Positions 11,021 through 23,817 of a stretch of DNA of 64,000 nt are shown here, one piece after another (within the stretch, counting starts at the first letter, position 1; each line of letters begins with the position of its first letter). Under the pieces are notes generated by a model. The model saw only the letters and a program-made list of their open reading frames with translations. It did not search any database and was not told where the DNA came from. The position numbers and the translations under genes are program-made. The stretch is from Nymphaea colorata. Lineage: Eukaryota > Streptophyta > Magnoliopsida > Nymphaeales > Nymphaeaceae. The stretch is taken from NCBI RefSeq assembly GCF_008831285.2, contig NC_045147.1:1204001-1268000 (forward strand). Reading direction: 5' to 3'.

Positions 11021-13430
11021 AGACACATTGTTTGAGAGAGCCATATTTTGAATAATTAAGGGTATAAGGAAACACAAAATAATTTTTTAATTCTTAATTG
11101 TTAGAGAATTTAAAGATACTTTTTTTTTTGACATTTTACTTTGAAAAGTCAAACTTTTTCATGGTTTTTAAAGCTATAACTTGTTATGATCATGGATTTA
11201 AGATGAGGCCCATGTAACAATAAATGGTTAAGGATAGAAGTTTTCTTAAATGAATTGTAATGTTTATTTTTGGATTTTTGTCGTCCACCACAAGAATACG
11301 AAAAAAGTTTTACATTCAGGAACGATTGAATGGGTGATTGCAAAAATGCACCACTAGATGGCAACGCGCGTGTCAAAATACATGCTAGCTCATTTCATCA
11401 AGAAAGTTCAAAAGAAATTAGTGACTTCTATTATACATAATGGTATATTGATCATTTATATATGTTCTAAATATGATTTCAAAATGATATGTCTAATTTT
11501 ATCGATTGAAGAGTATATAAAAAACTCATTGTTGAATATGGAAGATCGAAATAAACTGCAAAGATAGATTTTGTCAAACTAGATGCCATGACCTTTTGAT
11601 TGAATACAAGATTTTGTTGTAAACACATCCTTTTTTATATAACAACCATTGAATCTGTGAAAACTGTTGAAAGTTTATTAGATTTTTTGCAACAAACTTT
11701 GTGGCAACTGATGGAGAAATTATGTGTTAGTATGGAAAGTTCAACAATTATTTATTTCAATTGACAAAATATGTGTTTGCCGTAAGATATGGTTTGGTTT
11801 TGCTTGAAGTTATACATGTTAGCATTATCATGTTGAGTTAGTAATGTCATCTCAAAGTGATCATGACAAAGCTACAAAAACTTATCCAGATAATGTACAT
11901 GGGTTGATTAGAAATGAACTTTCCATTTAGAAAATACAGCTCATGAGCATGCAGATGATAAGATGGAAGATCAAGATTTGCATAAGATGTATTTGCAAAG
12001 TTGTTCAATGATGTTGAATAAGAATTGTACCCTAGATGCAAGAAATTGTAAAAGTCATCTTTTATTATTGGTTTATTTTTCATAAAGTGACTTTATGGAT
12101 GGAGCAATATATCATTTGTATGAGAAGTCACAAGCGATTCAATAGTTGCCTATTCTTCTTAGTAAGACATTCTTCCTGCTTTCCATCGTTATGAAAAACA
12201 AAAACTGACCAAGGTTGAAGACTAATAGAATCTTTAATTTAAGTCGGAATAGTAACAACAAATTTGATGGGATGCATATTTGAATGTTGTAAGCCTAAGG
12301 AGATGAAAGCCACTGTGCCATTTTCTTCTTTCCTCAAGATACTATTGGCTTACTCTTCTTTTCTTTTAACGAGGGGAACTTTGTTCCAATTGTTTAAAGA
12401 AAGTCAGCTTCAACATTCTTAGTTAAAAGGCCACAAACATACTCTTCTCCTTAGGGAAATTTCCTTAATCTGATAGATGCACGAACTCAATCATATGTTG
12501 TTTGGTGAAGATTCTATATATTAACAAAGTAGTGTGATGGTTCAAGTTGGAGTCAGGATGCAAAAGAAAACGATCATATTATATTTGAAAAATGACTACC
12601 AACACCACTTTCCTCATACCAAGCCTTCAAATAATATATCTATCGTCAAAAATTGCTCGAGAAATGAGATGACAAGATGATGAGTGCATTAAAAATGATA
12701 TTCTAAAACATTCTACTAATTCTTTTGCTTGGAGATATTTTTATGAACTTTATCCAACTAATTTGCTACTATGGATTATATGAAGTAGTCATATATGATG
12801 TTGCACTTCTTTTGAGTAAATTCTCTTGGAAAAAGGATACATTTTTATTATAGCGGCTAATTAATGAATTGAAGTTATTGAGGTTGGCAGATACCTATCA
12901 TAAAGACAAAAAAGAGATTTTCAAAATATGTGCAGCTTTTATTATAGACCACAAATGGTTTTCCTGCTTAGGGACTTATCAAGATAGAGTACAAAAAAAC
13001 ACCTAACAAGTTTTATGCACATTCTTATTATTTAATAAATAATAATAAAAAAATGTTAAGCGTAGACTTTGACCTGCATATTATACATATAGATTAGACA
13101 GATATTCATTTGATGAGACTAAAGAACTGAGAATGCTCATATCCATTGTTCTTTATTGTAGGAGAAAAAGTGGCAGAAATAAAGTAAACCATGCAATTGA
13201 AAGTTCCTTCATACTACTGGCAAAAAAAAAAATTTCCTACTTTCGAGTAGAAAATATGAACTTATTAATGTGAAACTGTCCTTATAAATATTGAGCACCT
13301 TTGAGTTTATGTATGTTGTAGAAGATGAACTATCCTTATAAATGTTGAGCACCTTTGATTTTATATATCTTGTAGAAGAGGAACTAGAGCTTCTCATATA
13401 AGGTTTTCATTATAACACAAACAAGTAGAA
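11021..13430. other. AT-rich, probable old transposon debris
   Basis: About 2.4 kb with no open frame I can name. It lies directly upstream of a recognisable CACTA protein fragment, so it may be the eroded body of that element. I could not align any stretch to a transposase with confidence. Confidence 0.35.
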
Positions 13431-13625
13431 GAGAAGGCACATGTTATTGGAACATTACATTGATTTGTAAGCTCAAATCAAAGAAGTAAAGTTTCAAATG
13501 CCTAAAGGCACTGCAAGTGACCCATCTCTAATAGAAATTTTGTCACAAGTGATGGGGCTAGATAAATACAAGCTGATGTGTACATATGGGACGAGGATCA
13601 AATCATCATATTTATTGGTGCAATT
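13431..13625 (+). pseudogene. CACTA (En/Spm) protein fragment
   Basis: The plus strand reads MPKGTASDPSLIEILSQVMG then LDKYKLMCTYGTRIKSS. This resembles the conserved 'ILSQVLG-x-x-R-G-x-V-x-G-x-G' stretch of plant CACTA (Ptta/En-Spm) accessory proteins. Only about 60 codons are visible and no complete ORF surrounds them. A decayed remnant, called from motif spacing. Confidence 0.45.
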
Positions 13626-13729
13626 CATAGTCAAATTAAAGCAGTGACACAAAAGCACGATCTTGTGTAGAGAGTTAGATCACAACAAGGTCAATCACAT
13701 AGAGGTCAATCATGCTAAAAAATGCATCA

Positions 13730-13765
13730 CACTACAGCAAAATGTAGTTTTTGCAACTATAAAAG
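13730..13765 (+). mobile_element. CACTA terminal repeat, copy A
   Basis: CACTACAGCAAAATGTAG is the typical plant CACTA 5' end with one substitution relative to copy B (CACTACAACAAAATG). No matching 3' end of this copy was found before the copy breaks at about 15,857. Confidence 0.6.
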
Positions 13766-14294
13766 GCAGTTGTTTTTCCCTTTTTTGTAAAAGATATAGG
13801 TACCGTTGCAAAAATTTGAGCAGACAAGGCAACTTGGGTATGATTTGCAAGATAGAAAACACTATTGCTAGCTATAGAAACAGGAATACTAGAGCGAGAA
13901 AAAAATTTTTGATGCCTCATTCTTCCACCCATGCTTTTTTTTTTTTCTTTGCTTCTCTCTCTCTCTCTCTCACACTTTCTGTTAGAGAAAGAACTTTCAA
14001 CCATAGACACCTTTTCACCTTCCAAACTTTGGTTGGTTCTTGATTTTCACTTTGATGATAAACTTACAAGCCAGACTCCTCTTTTGCTTTCCAAAGTAGC
14101 TAGATTTCAGCTTTCTCATTCTTTTATAGTAGGCACAAGTTGCTCCAAAGGCCTGAAATAGCAGTGGTTTTCTTATGCTCTCATTATCTTATAGTAGGCA
14201 CAAGATGTTCCAAAGGTCAATACGAGAACTGGCATTGGGACATCTACGGCCTCACAACAAGATGTGTGTTTATGTATTTGTTGGATGCTTTCAG

Positions 14295-14520
14295 TTTGCA
14301 TGCCAGTTGTTCGACCAAATGCTTTACATACTGTTGTTTGGAATGTGTTGACTAGTGGACATTATCTGCTTATTGGTTGTGCTCCTGATACCTGATACAC
14401 AAAAGTTGTTTGATGAATTGCCTATCAAGAAAACTTCATCATCTTGGAACATCATGATCACTACCAGTGATACACTGTACTGTTGTTTGCAAGAGGTAAT
14501 GGGAATAATGCGTAGCATTG
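14295..14520 (+). pseudogene. PPR gene fragment, copy A
   Basis: Two pieces of pentatricopeptide-repeat protein can be read in different plus frames: CQLFDQM, then after a shift TVVWNVLTSGHYLLIG, then KLFDELPIKKTSSSWNIMIT. The pattern 'LFDxMxxxxVVxWNxLIxG' is the hallmark of plant PLS-type PPR repeats, which bind organellar RNA one base per repeat. Frameshifts and stops separate the pieces and no start or full repeat array is present. The fragment lies inside the CACTA-derived sequence, so capture by the transposon is likely. Confidence 0.6.
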
Positions 14521-15857
14521 TATGAAGTAAATGAAATTGAATACTATATTTTGCATTGGCTATCTTTAATTTTTATGGTTCTTTAGGATCATTAGTGAAA
14601 TCTACTTCTAGTGTCTATTGTATTTATTAGACTTCCTTTTCTACAAGCAATAGCATTGCAGCTTTCTACCTTTTATTGCAGGTGTGAGCATTTTTGAAAA
14701 GGTTTGTACCATAATGAAGCTTCAACAATGTTTCTTTTTTATTTCCTTTATATGTAACTTGCGTTTAATTAACAAAATATTATAGTTCAAAAGGTTAGAG
14801 CAATAGAGGAAAGTTATTGTTCATTTTTTCAACTAGCTCTCTATCAAATCAAGGCTTCATAGTGTGATTTTTTTTCCATGGAGACCGTTGTCCCCATCTT
14901 CTCTTACGTGTATGTAGTTATCTTTCAGATTGTACCAGAAACAAGATTGTGTTTGCTTCTTCGATCTGATCTTAAAGCATATTAAATTACCTATCTTCTA
15001 AATGTCCAAATTAAAAGAGGCTTTCTGGAGTCATACCCACCTCATGGGTCACCGTTGGGTGTTTATTGTCCACCATGTAGATTACGCATCCCTACCTTTT
15101 ACTTCAAATAATTACGAATTAGTCCTTTAGGTTAAATATGTAAACAAGAACCATATTTTATGTACCTTTTCATTCTTTTCTCTATTAAATGATGCACGTA
15201 CTCTTACGATAGGTAAGGGGAATCAATAGAATGACATATATGTTTTTTTTTAAATAACTTTAGACCATAAGTTGAGCACATCCCCATGTTTTCTTTGAAA
15301 TAATCATTAGGCTATTTATGAGTTGCATCCCATGGTAAGCTACTAATGATAGTTAAAGAATATATATATATATATATATACATATATCGATGAATGTGGA
15401 AAACCACAAACATGAAGGTTTTGTTATTAATGTTGAAGGTTTCAAGTTTTAACTCGTACCTTTTTCTATTTATGCTTATGAAATCATAATCCCTATATCT
15501 ATGCACTTAGGCTTGTAATTCTTCTTTCTTTACTTTCTTTGAAGTTGTCGAATTGTAACAAAACTTTGTTTTTCAACTAAGTCATATGAGTACTTCCTGT
15601 ACCGCATTGCGATATGAACATGGCAAAGTAGGTACTTGGACATTTGCTACTTTTTGAATAAAAACTGATCCAAATTACTTACTTTTACTTATTTAAACTT
15701 GTTTCTATCTCTACTATCATTCTATTTTTTGAGAGCTATTGGTCATTAATGTATAATGTCCTTATTTATATTCTTTGTTATTTACATTTTTCTTTCATTT
15801 TGGAATTTTCATGGTATTTTGCATATATACATATATATAGCCTACCATACCCCTGTA

Positions 15858-17186
15858 CCCACATTTGTTAAAATTGCCGTGCTCATACCCACATCTCCAT
15901 GCTCATACTCGAACCCATATCTGCACCTATGTGACTTTGTACTTCAATAAAATTTGGACCATTTCTTGATTTGCATATGTCATCTTTGCGCAAAGGACAA
16001 GATAATCTTCTCTCTGTCGTTCCAATTTTATTGGATGTCTCCAAAGGGTCACAAAGTAATTCTAGAGAAAGTGTTATGACAATTACTTTTTTGAGTTAAC
16101 AACACTTTTTTGGAGTTGATTGGTTTTCTAGACACAACCAATTATGATGGGGTACTAAAGATCAGTGCACAATAGGGCTCATATTTCAGAGACTATACAT
16201 GTGTTTTATATATTTTAGTTAATTGTATTAATTACAGCTAGGGACATACCAATGATATAGAATATTTGCTTTTGCCCTTCTGAGATTTGAATCTAGAGCC
16301 ATAATTTGCATGTATGAAGCTAACAACCAATAAGCTTTGGAAGGGCCATTTCCTTGGATTTATTTCTAGCTTGTTGAACCGAAAGGTAAAAACTGGTTTC
16401 ATGGAATTTTGAGATACAAGGTACATAACCACTTGGGCAGGGAGGGGGAGAGAGAGAAAGAAATAGAGAGATAGAGAGAGAAAAGAGAGAGAGAAGAGAG
16501 AGGGGGGGAGATCACTTACATTACCAAACAACTTTGATGCATAATTCATTGTACACAAATGGGTGCATATAACCATCCTTGGCCATAGGTAGCTCGCCGG
16601 TGAGTACATCCGAATCAAAATTGGAAGCTGGTAATTACCAATGGAGTCGGATTTGGTGTTAGCCTGATTTGTTTCCCCCATTTTTGAGTCGAAAACTGCT
16701 TACATAATTACACTGAGTGTGTGGTTTTCTTTTTACTTATAAGAAATATGAAACACATTCTCCAGAATTTATCACTAAATTTATTAACCCATGACAAATT
16801 TGCTACCCGCACGCCCGTTTTCATTGACCCAAAACAAAAAAAGGTTCACTGGTTTTAATTGACATTTTCACTCCTTCACGTCTCCAAAGAGTAAAAATTC
16901 TGGAAAAAAAAATTCTCCATCTTTAGTGCACAACTGAAGACCAGTGGATGCATGAGATTTTTCTACTGTAAGTGCCGTGTCCCCAAATTTTTTCCGTTAC
17001 AGGAATTATAAACTTTGTCTCTGGCATTTAACTTAAAAGACGAAGGTAATTTAGTTTTCTGCGCGCTTTAACCACGGTTGTTTGAGTGTTGTTTGGGTCG
17101 GCCGATATATATTTGTTGCTTTTCCGTACGAAACACTGAGTTTGAGGAGGAGCTTAGAGAAAAAGGTTAGACAATTTGAACACAGA
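15858..17186. other. Spacer between duplicated copies
   Basis: No recognisable gene. It contains a (GA)n-rich tract at about 16,440-16,510 and (TA)n-rich DNA just before it in copy A. Short open frames over the GA tract are low-complexity. Confidence 0.45.
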
Positions 17187-17771
17187 TGACAATCAAACCG
17201 TCATATTTATTAGTGCAATTCCTAGTCAAATTGAAGCAGTGACACAAAAAGTAGGATCTTGTGTAGAGAGTTAGATCACAATAAGGTCAATCAGATAGAG
17301 ACCAATCATGCTAAAAAGATGCATCACACTACAACAAAATGTAGTTTTTGCAACTATAGAAGGCAATAGCTTTTCTATGGTACCGCTGCAAAAATTTGAG
17401 CAGACAAGGCAACTTTGGGTATGATTTGCGGGACAGAAAGCGCTATTGCTAGTTATACAAACAAGAAAATTTGAGTGAAAAAAAATTTTGATGCCTCTTT
17501 CTGCCACCCATGCTCTCTTTTTCTTTGCTTTGATATATCTCTCTCTCTCTCGCTTGCTGTTAGAGAATGAACTTTCAACGACAGACACCTTTAACCTTCC
17601 GAACTTTAGTTGGCTCTTGATTTTAACTTTGATGATAAACTTAGAAGCCAGACTCTTCCTTTGCTTTCCAAACTAGCGCTAGATTTCTGCTTTTTCATTC
17701 TTTTACGGTAGGCACAATATGTTCCAAATGTCCTGAAATAATGGTGGATTTCTTATGCTCTCATAAATTTA

Positions 17772-18755
17772 GGCCCCGTTTGATGGCACAGTAAACTTTT
17801 GAGTGGTAAACTTTCCATGAAAAAAAATCCAAGAAAAGTGTAGGGAGAGCATATTTTAGATTTTTCCAAATCCAGGTCATGTTTGCTGGCTTGGAGATTT
17901 TTTTTAGAAAAAAACTTGTGTTTGTTGCGCAGGAAAAAATTGCCATGGATAATCCCTTGCAATTTGTGAGGAAATAGTGGTACAAGAAGGAGGTTGCATG
18001 AAACATTGCAAAACAAATCTGAATATACACATGTTTCTTTCACAATGTTGTTTCGTGAAAGAAAAAATCAACAAGTGAACTCATGAGACAAAAACTCAAC
18101 CACAGATTACAGTTACTTGACTACAACACAGCTTACAGTTACTTGACTACAGCATAGCTCCAACCATAGATTCATTTGCACTCCTGTCGATGGTATCTTT
18201 CAAGGCTGAACCAAAAGGAAAAATCTACAGGATTAAACAAAAACTCCAAGTAGAAAACAAATATAGACCGATAAGAAAGAGAAAAACCAAGAAGACTGAT
18301 TACAGCAAAAGAATCCACGAAACAAAACGTCAGAGGGAAAGCACCGCTCATCGGCATCGCCTTGACTTCAAACCCTCTCTTCTCCCCCTTCCAACGCTCA
18401 AGAAAACAAGTCGTCGGCATCTTCTTCTCCTTCTACCCCCAAAACTAACAGAAACACCCAATCCCCATCTCCTCAGCTCTCAATTCATTATGAACTCCAT
18501 GAAGTGAAAAGATCCCCAAAAACCAACTGTGATCTCCATCGCATTAACTACAGTCCAATAATGAAACAGAAATTGGGGAGAAACAAAACTCAAAAGTTGC
18601 CGAGAAGGAAGAAAAGATCGAAAATAAAAAAAATCTTGACCGGCAGCGCGGTAAGAATACAAGGTTGTGGGTGTTCAGCACCGATAAAATGAAAATTTAT
18701 AGCAAAATTTGAAAATGGAAATTTATAGCAAAATTTGGGGACAAGAAGGCCTAAA

Positions 18756-18792
<37 letters not shown>

Positions 18793-18996
18793 TGAACAAA
18801 GCCCTAAACAGTCAAAAAAATTATCTTTGGAAAAAAGTCAACCCCTAGTGTTTGACTTGTTTTCGAGTGAAATTTCACCAAATCAAGCTCTCGAGCAGGG
18901 GAAAAATTTTCTTGTTTGACGGTGGGCAGCAAATCCATACAAATAAGGAATTTTTCCTTCGATGAACAAGAATTTTCCTGTGCATCAAACGGGGCC
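17772..18996. mobile_element. 1,225-bp Tourist-like non-autonomous element
   Basis: The 5' end is GGCCCCGTTTGATGGCACAG and the 3' end is TGTGCATCAAACGGGGCC, a terminal inverted repeat of about 14 bp or more. The flanks are TTA on the left and GTA on the right, close to the TTA/TAA target duplication of PIF/Harbinger elements. Copy A of the surrounding duplication lacks the whole element, which confirms it as an insertion. Inside are a CT-rich, gene-promoter-like stretch (18,340-18,480), a (GA)15 run at about 18,760-18,790, and no transposase. Confidence 0.8.
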
Positions 18997-19112
18997 GTAG
19001 ACATAAGATCCGTAGACATAAGATGTTCCAAAAGTGAATATGAGAACTGGCTTTGGGACATCTACGGCCTCACAGCAGAATGTATGTTTATGTATTCGTC
19101 GGACGCTTGGAG

Positions 19113-19326
19113 TTTGCATGCCATTTGTTCAACAAAATGCTTAACATACTATTGTTTCAAATGTGTTGACTAGTGGACATTATCTGCTTATTGGTTGTGC
19201 GCTGATACACAAAAGTTGTTTAATGAATTGCCTATCAAGAAAACGTCATCATCTTGGAACACCATGATCACTATCAGTGATACACTGTGCACTATTTCTG
19301 CAAGAGGTAATGGGAATAATGTCTAG
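19113..19326 (+). pseudogene. PPR gene fragment, copy B
   Basis: Same fragment as at 14,295-14,520. It reads LFNKM- and VLTSGHYLLIG-type pieces, then KLFNELPIKKTSSSWNTMIT and ISARGNGNN. It has its own substitutions, so the two copies have diverged since duplication. Not a functional gene. Confidence 0.6.
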
Positions 19327-20638
19327 CATTGTATAGAGTAAATGAAATTGAACACTTTATTTTGCATTCGCTACTCTTTAATTTTCTTTTGGTGCTCTAG
19401 GATCATTAGTGTAATATACTTTTAGTGTCTGTGGTGTTTATCAGACTTCCTTTTCTACAAGCAGTAGAATTGTAGCTTTCTACCTTTTATTGCAGGTGAG
19501 CATTTTTGAAACGATTTGAAGAATAATGAAGCTTCAACTCTGATTGATTTCCTATATATCTAACTTTTGTTTAATTAACAAAATATTATAGTTCAAAAGG
19601 TTAGAGCAATAGTGGAATAAGTTCAATCTCATTAAACCCTCAATATGGTTTCTATGTTCATTTTTTCAACCAGCTCTCTATCAAATCAAGGCTTCATATT
19701 GCAATTTTTTTTCCATGGAGACAGTTATCCCCATCTTCCTTTATGCGTATGTAGTTATCTTTTAGGTCATACCAGAAACAAGATTGTGCTTGCTTCTTTG
19801 ATCTGATCTTAAAGCATATTAAATTAGCTATTTCCTAAATGTCCAAATTAAAAAGGGCTTTCTGCAGTTATACACACCTCATGGGTCATTGTTGGGTCTT
19901 TATTGTCCATCATGCAGATTTTGCATCCCTACCTTTACTTGAAATAATTACGAATTAGTCCTTTAGGTTAAATATTTATGTACCTTTTCTTCTTTTTCTC
20001 TGTTAAATGATGCTCGTACTCTTAACATTAGGAAAGGGGAATGAGTAGAATGACATGTATGTTTTTTTGAAATAACTTTATACCATAAGTTGAGCGCATC
20101 ACAATGTTTTTTTTTTTAAACAATCATTAGACTATTGATGAGTTGCATCCCATGGTAAGCTACTAATGATAGTTAAAGAAATAACCAATCTACGATTATA
20201 TATCGATGAATGTGGAAAGCTGCAAACAAGAAGGTTTGGTTATTAATGTTGAAGGTTTCAAGTTTGTAGGTGAACTTTTACCTTTTTTCTATTACGCTTA
20301 TGAAATCATGATCCTTATATATGTGCACTTAGGCTCGTAATTCTTTTTTCTTTACTTTCTTTTAAGTTGATTAGTACTTCAGTAAAGTCCTTGTATCGTG
20401 TTGCGCTATCAACATGGAAATGTAGGTACTTGGACATTTGCTACTTTTTGAATCAAGACTGATCCAAACCACTTACTTTTACTTGATTTAAACTTGTTTC
20501 TATCTCTACTATCGTTCTACTTTTTGAGAGCTATTGGTCATTAATGTCTAGTGTTGTTACTTATATTCCTTGTTATTTACATTTGCTTCCATTTTGGAAT
20601 TTTTATGGTATTTTGCATGTATAGCCCACCTTACCCCT

Positions 20639-20745
20639 TAGTCACATGCAATTCATGCATGTCGTGCTCTCCTCACGCAAGTGGATTCGAGCTTGGGTCT
20701 GGACCCGATTCAGCCCGACCTGAAATGAACAAAACGAGTGTTACA
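20639..20745 (-). repeat. 3' LTR remnant of the Gypsy element
   Basis: About 107 bp. It carries TTAGTCACATGCAATTCATG (matching 26,019 onward in the 5' LTR), then jumps directly to CTCTCCTCACGCAAGTGG and onward to GAGTGTTACA (matching about 28,535-28,617). Compared with the 3,162-bp 5' LTR, roughly 560 bp are missing at one end and about 2.5 kb from the middle. Confidence 0.75.
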
Positions 20746-20799
20746 TCCTACTCTCCTTAAATAAAATTTCGTCCTTGAAATTTAGATCATACCTCAATC

Positions 20800-21270
20800 T
20801 AAGAACAGGTGTGGATACTTCTTTCGCATATCATCCTCGAGTTCTCATGTGCCCTCCTTCAACCAATGGTGTTGCCATTCCACTCTTACTAGAGGAATTC
20901 TCTTGGTGTGAAGTACTTGCTATCTTTGATCCACAATTCTAATAGGCTTTTCTTCCATTGTCTAATCATCTTGCACTTGAATACCTTGAAAGTCAATCAC
21001 GTGTGTAGGATTTGGTACATACTTTTGAAGCATGAAAACATGAGAAAACGTCATGAACATGACTCAAATTAGGTGGTACTGCCGATCTGTATGTCACCTC
21101 TCCGATCTACTCTAATATCTCAAAAGGTCCAATGAACATTAGCCTCAACTTTCCCTTAATACCAAATCAAAAAACGCCTTTAGTAGGAGAAATTTTTAAA
21201 AATACATGATCACCAACCTCAAAGGCCAACTTTCTACGTCTAATGTCGGCATAAATTTTCTGTTTACTCT
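20800..21270 (-). pseudogene. Gypsy integrase C-terminus and chromodomain-like tail
   Basis: Minus-strand frames with stops give KPIRIVDQR then IPLVRVEWQHHWLKEGT and LEDDMRKKYPHLF. This matches the end of Tekay-type polyproteins, where a chromodomain follows the integrase. It is interrupted by several stops. Confidence 0.6.
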
Positions 21271-21870
21271 GAGCAGTCAACAACATTTTCCTTATCAGTT
21301 GTACTTGATCGGTGTAATGTTTGCAATACTAAAGGGTGTTCGATCTTGGCATCACCTAATTCGATCCAACAAGCTGGCGACCTGCATGGTCTTCCATGCA
21401 ACGTCTCAAAAGGTGTCATCCTGATAATAGAGTGGTAACTGTTGTTATATGCAAACTCTGCCAATTTTACATGTTTATCTCATTCTCCTTTCCGGTCCAA
21501 AACACAAGCACGTAACATGTTCTCTAAGGTCTGAATGATCCTCTTAGATTACTCATCAGTTTGGGGGTGGAACGTGGTACTCAACTTGAGTTTGGTACCT
21601 AATGTCTTTTGCAATTGCCCCCAAAACTTAGAGGTAAAACGTGGATCTTGATGTGCAATAATGGACTTTGGCACTCCATGCAATCTCACTATCTCGCCAA
21701 TATATAATTTTGTGAGACTTTCCAATGATTGACTGATTCTGATTGGCAGAAAACGAGCGGACATCGTAAGTCGATCAATAATCATCCATATGGCATCATG
21801 TTGTCTTCTAGTGTGTGACAAACCAACCACGAAATCCATCAAAATGTCCTCCCATTTCCACACTATAATA
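21264..21870 (-). pseudogene. Gypsy integrase core
   Basis: The minus frame reads WKWEDILMDFVVGLSHTRR, IVRLHGVPKSII, QDPRFTSKFWGQLQ and TTFHPQTDE, then a stop, then AEFAYNNSYHSIIRMTPFE. The first catalytic Asp (MDFV) is kept. The second, normally in S-D-R-D-PRF, is replaced: the text is A-H-Q-D-PRF. The third, the Glu of Q-S-E-R, is Lys after a stop (stop-S-K-R). Strand transfer would be impossible. Confidence 0.85.
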
Positions 21871-22460
21871 TCTATGCTCTACAATAAACCTCATGGCATT
21901 TGATGTTCTGCTTTGATCCGCTGGCAAACTAAGCATTTTGCCACATATTCTGCAATTTTCCGCTTCATTCCAGGCCACTAAAAATTTCGTTTCATATTCT
22001 AAAACATCATTGTACTGCCAGGGTGTATGGAAAATTTTGATTTGTGAGCTTCATCAAGCAACCGACACTTCACTCCTTCATCTCTAGGGACCCACAATCT
22101 TTGTCAAAACCATAATGAGTCATCTTCATCTTGATACCAAAGAGAACCTGCCTTCTTACTTTCTTCCATATTTTTAGCAAAATCAGGATCCTCCTTTTGT
22201 TTCAATATAAGCTCTTTCAACAAAGGATACCATATCAAGACAGTCATTATTGCCTTGTACTCGTCACATAGGTGAGACTACCATACTATGATATCTTGCA
22301 ACAACATCCAAGAGTGATTCATCATACTACAGAACGTCGCCTTAGCATGTCTACTCAAAGCATCAGCCACAACATTCGCTTTTCTTTGATGATATGATAT
22401 TTTGAAACCATAATCATTTAAGTACTCAATCCATTTTCTTTGTTTCAGATTAAGATCATT

Positions 22461-22853
22461 TTAGGAGAATATGTACTTCAATGACTTGTGGTCTATAAAC
22501 ACCTCAAATATTGCCCTATAGAGATAGCGTCTCCAAATCTTCAGTGCGAACACTACCACTCCCAATTCCAAATCATGAGTGAGATAGTGTTTCTCATGTG
22601 CCTTTAACTGTTTTGATGCAGAAGCCACTACACGACCATGTTGCATCAACACACAACCATAACTGATTCTCAATGCATCAGTGTACACCACAAATCCGGA
22701 ATGACCCGATGGAAACATCAAAATAGGGGCGATGGTAAGCTTGTCCTTCAAAGTTGAGAAACTCTTTTCGCACTCCTCATTCCAAACAAACATCACACCT
22801 TTTCTTAATAGCTTAGTCATTGGTGCAGCTATTTTCGAAAAAGTCTTGTACAA
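22461..22853 (-). pseudogene. Gypsy RT connection and RNase H
   Basis: A 130-codon open minus frame: [19 protein letters not shown] and [10 protein letters not shown] (connection), then [46 protein letters not shown] and [10 protein letters not shown] (RNase H). RNase H removes RNA from the hybrid during reverse transcription. The usual VYSDAS is VYTDAL here, so the catalytic Asp is kept. It is a frame of a broken polyprotein and not a separate gene. Confidence 0.85.
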
Positions 22854-23648
22854 ACCTGTGATAGTATACTGCCAATCCCAAAAAGCTTCTAACCTCAGTT
22901 ACACTATGTGGTGTTCTCTAGCCTTGTACTGCTGACACATTAGCTGAATCGACCGAAATACAATCCTTCGAGATTGCATGACCAAGAAAGTTTACATTCT
23001 CTAACTAAAATTCACATTTTGAGTACTTGACATATAACTTATGTTTACGCAAAATTCTCAACACACTCCTCAAGTGATCTCTGTGCTCTACCTCACTATC
23101 TAAGTATTTCAAAATATCATCCACAAAAATAATAACAAACCGATCTAAGTAGTCTTGGAAAACTCAATTCATGAGGTCCATAAAGGTTGCGGGAGCATTG
23201 GTCAACCCAAAAAGCATGACCCTAAATTCATAGTGTCCATATCTAGTTCGAAAGGCAGTCTTAGTAACATCTTCCTCCCGTATCAAAAGTTGATGATATC
23301 ATGTCTTCAGATTGGATCTTCGAGAATACTTTTGCATTCTTGAGCTGATCAAACAAGCCTTCAGTTCTAGGAAGCGGATACTTATTCTTGATGGTGAATT
23401 GATCCAACATGCAGTAATCTACACAAGCGCATTGTTCCATCCTTCTTTTTAACAAATAAAACGGGTGCTCCCCAAAGTGACACACTAGGTTGAATGAAAC
23501 TCTTATCTAAAAGCTCCTGCAATTGCTTCTTCAATTCTTCATGCTCATGAGGTCCATCCAGTATAGGCACTGTCCTTGGTAATGACTTTATCTTGAATTC
23601 AACTTCTCGTGTTGGAGGCAAACTTGGCTCAATCTCATTGGCCAACAC
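22854..23648 (-). pseudogene. Gypsy reverse transcriptase
   Basis: The N-terminal part (23,648 down to about 23,380) has the usual entry: [40 protein letters not shown] and [11 protein letters not shown]. The catalytic box reads [19 protein letters not shown] near 23,115, so both active-site Asp residues remain. LENVNFLGHAISKDCISVD follows after a stop. Frameshifts near 23,390-23,260 and the later stop break the frame. Confidence 0.85.
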
Positions 23649-23817
23649 GTTGACAAGAATGCAATGCTCCCTTTTTTTAATACCCGTTTAGCCTTGAGTG
23701 CATTATCTTTTCCATTCGACTAGCTTTTCGATCTTGAAATTCCACAGGTTGCATCTCATAAGTCAACAACTGTATCTGCTTCTTTCTGCAATTTATGTTG
23801 GCATAATGAGTATATAG

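Larger units (their letters stand above)
13597..15857 (+). repeat. Duplicated segment, copy A
   Basis: This matches 17,187-20,638 along nearly its whole length with scattered substitutions and small indels. Shared landmarks in order: GTGTAGAGAGTTAGATCACAA, the CACTA end, the CT-rich run, the PPR pieces, TTTTTTCCATGGAGAC, and ATGGTATTTTGCAT. The match starts before the CACTA end (about 130 bp of shared flank). The segment was therefore duplicated as a block and the copies are not two independent insertions. It ends at about 15,857, where copy B meets Gypsy LTR sequence. Confidence 0.85.
17187..20638 (+). repeat. Duplicated segment, copy B (interrupted)
   Basis: Second copy of 13,597-15,857. 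It is longer because a 1,225-bp element is inserted at 17,772-18,996, between sequences that are adjacent in copy A near 14,180-14,195. It ends abruptly at about 20,638 against truncated Gypsy LTR sequence, so the Gypsy event postdates or cuts the duplication. Confidence 0.85.

Noticed and set aside
16238-16681. A 147-codon minus-strand ORF
   Set aside because: Its middle is a translated GA/CT microsatellite and the ends show no family resemblance.
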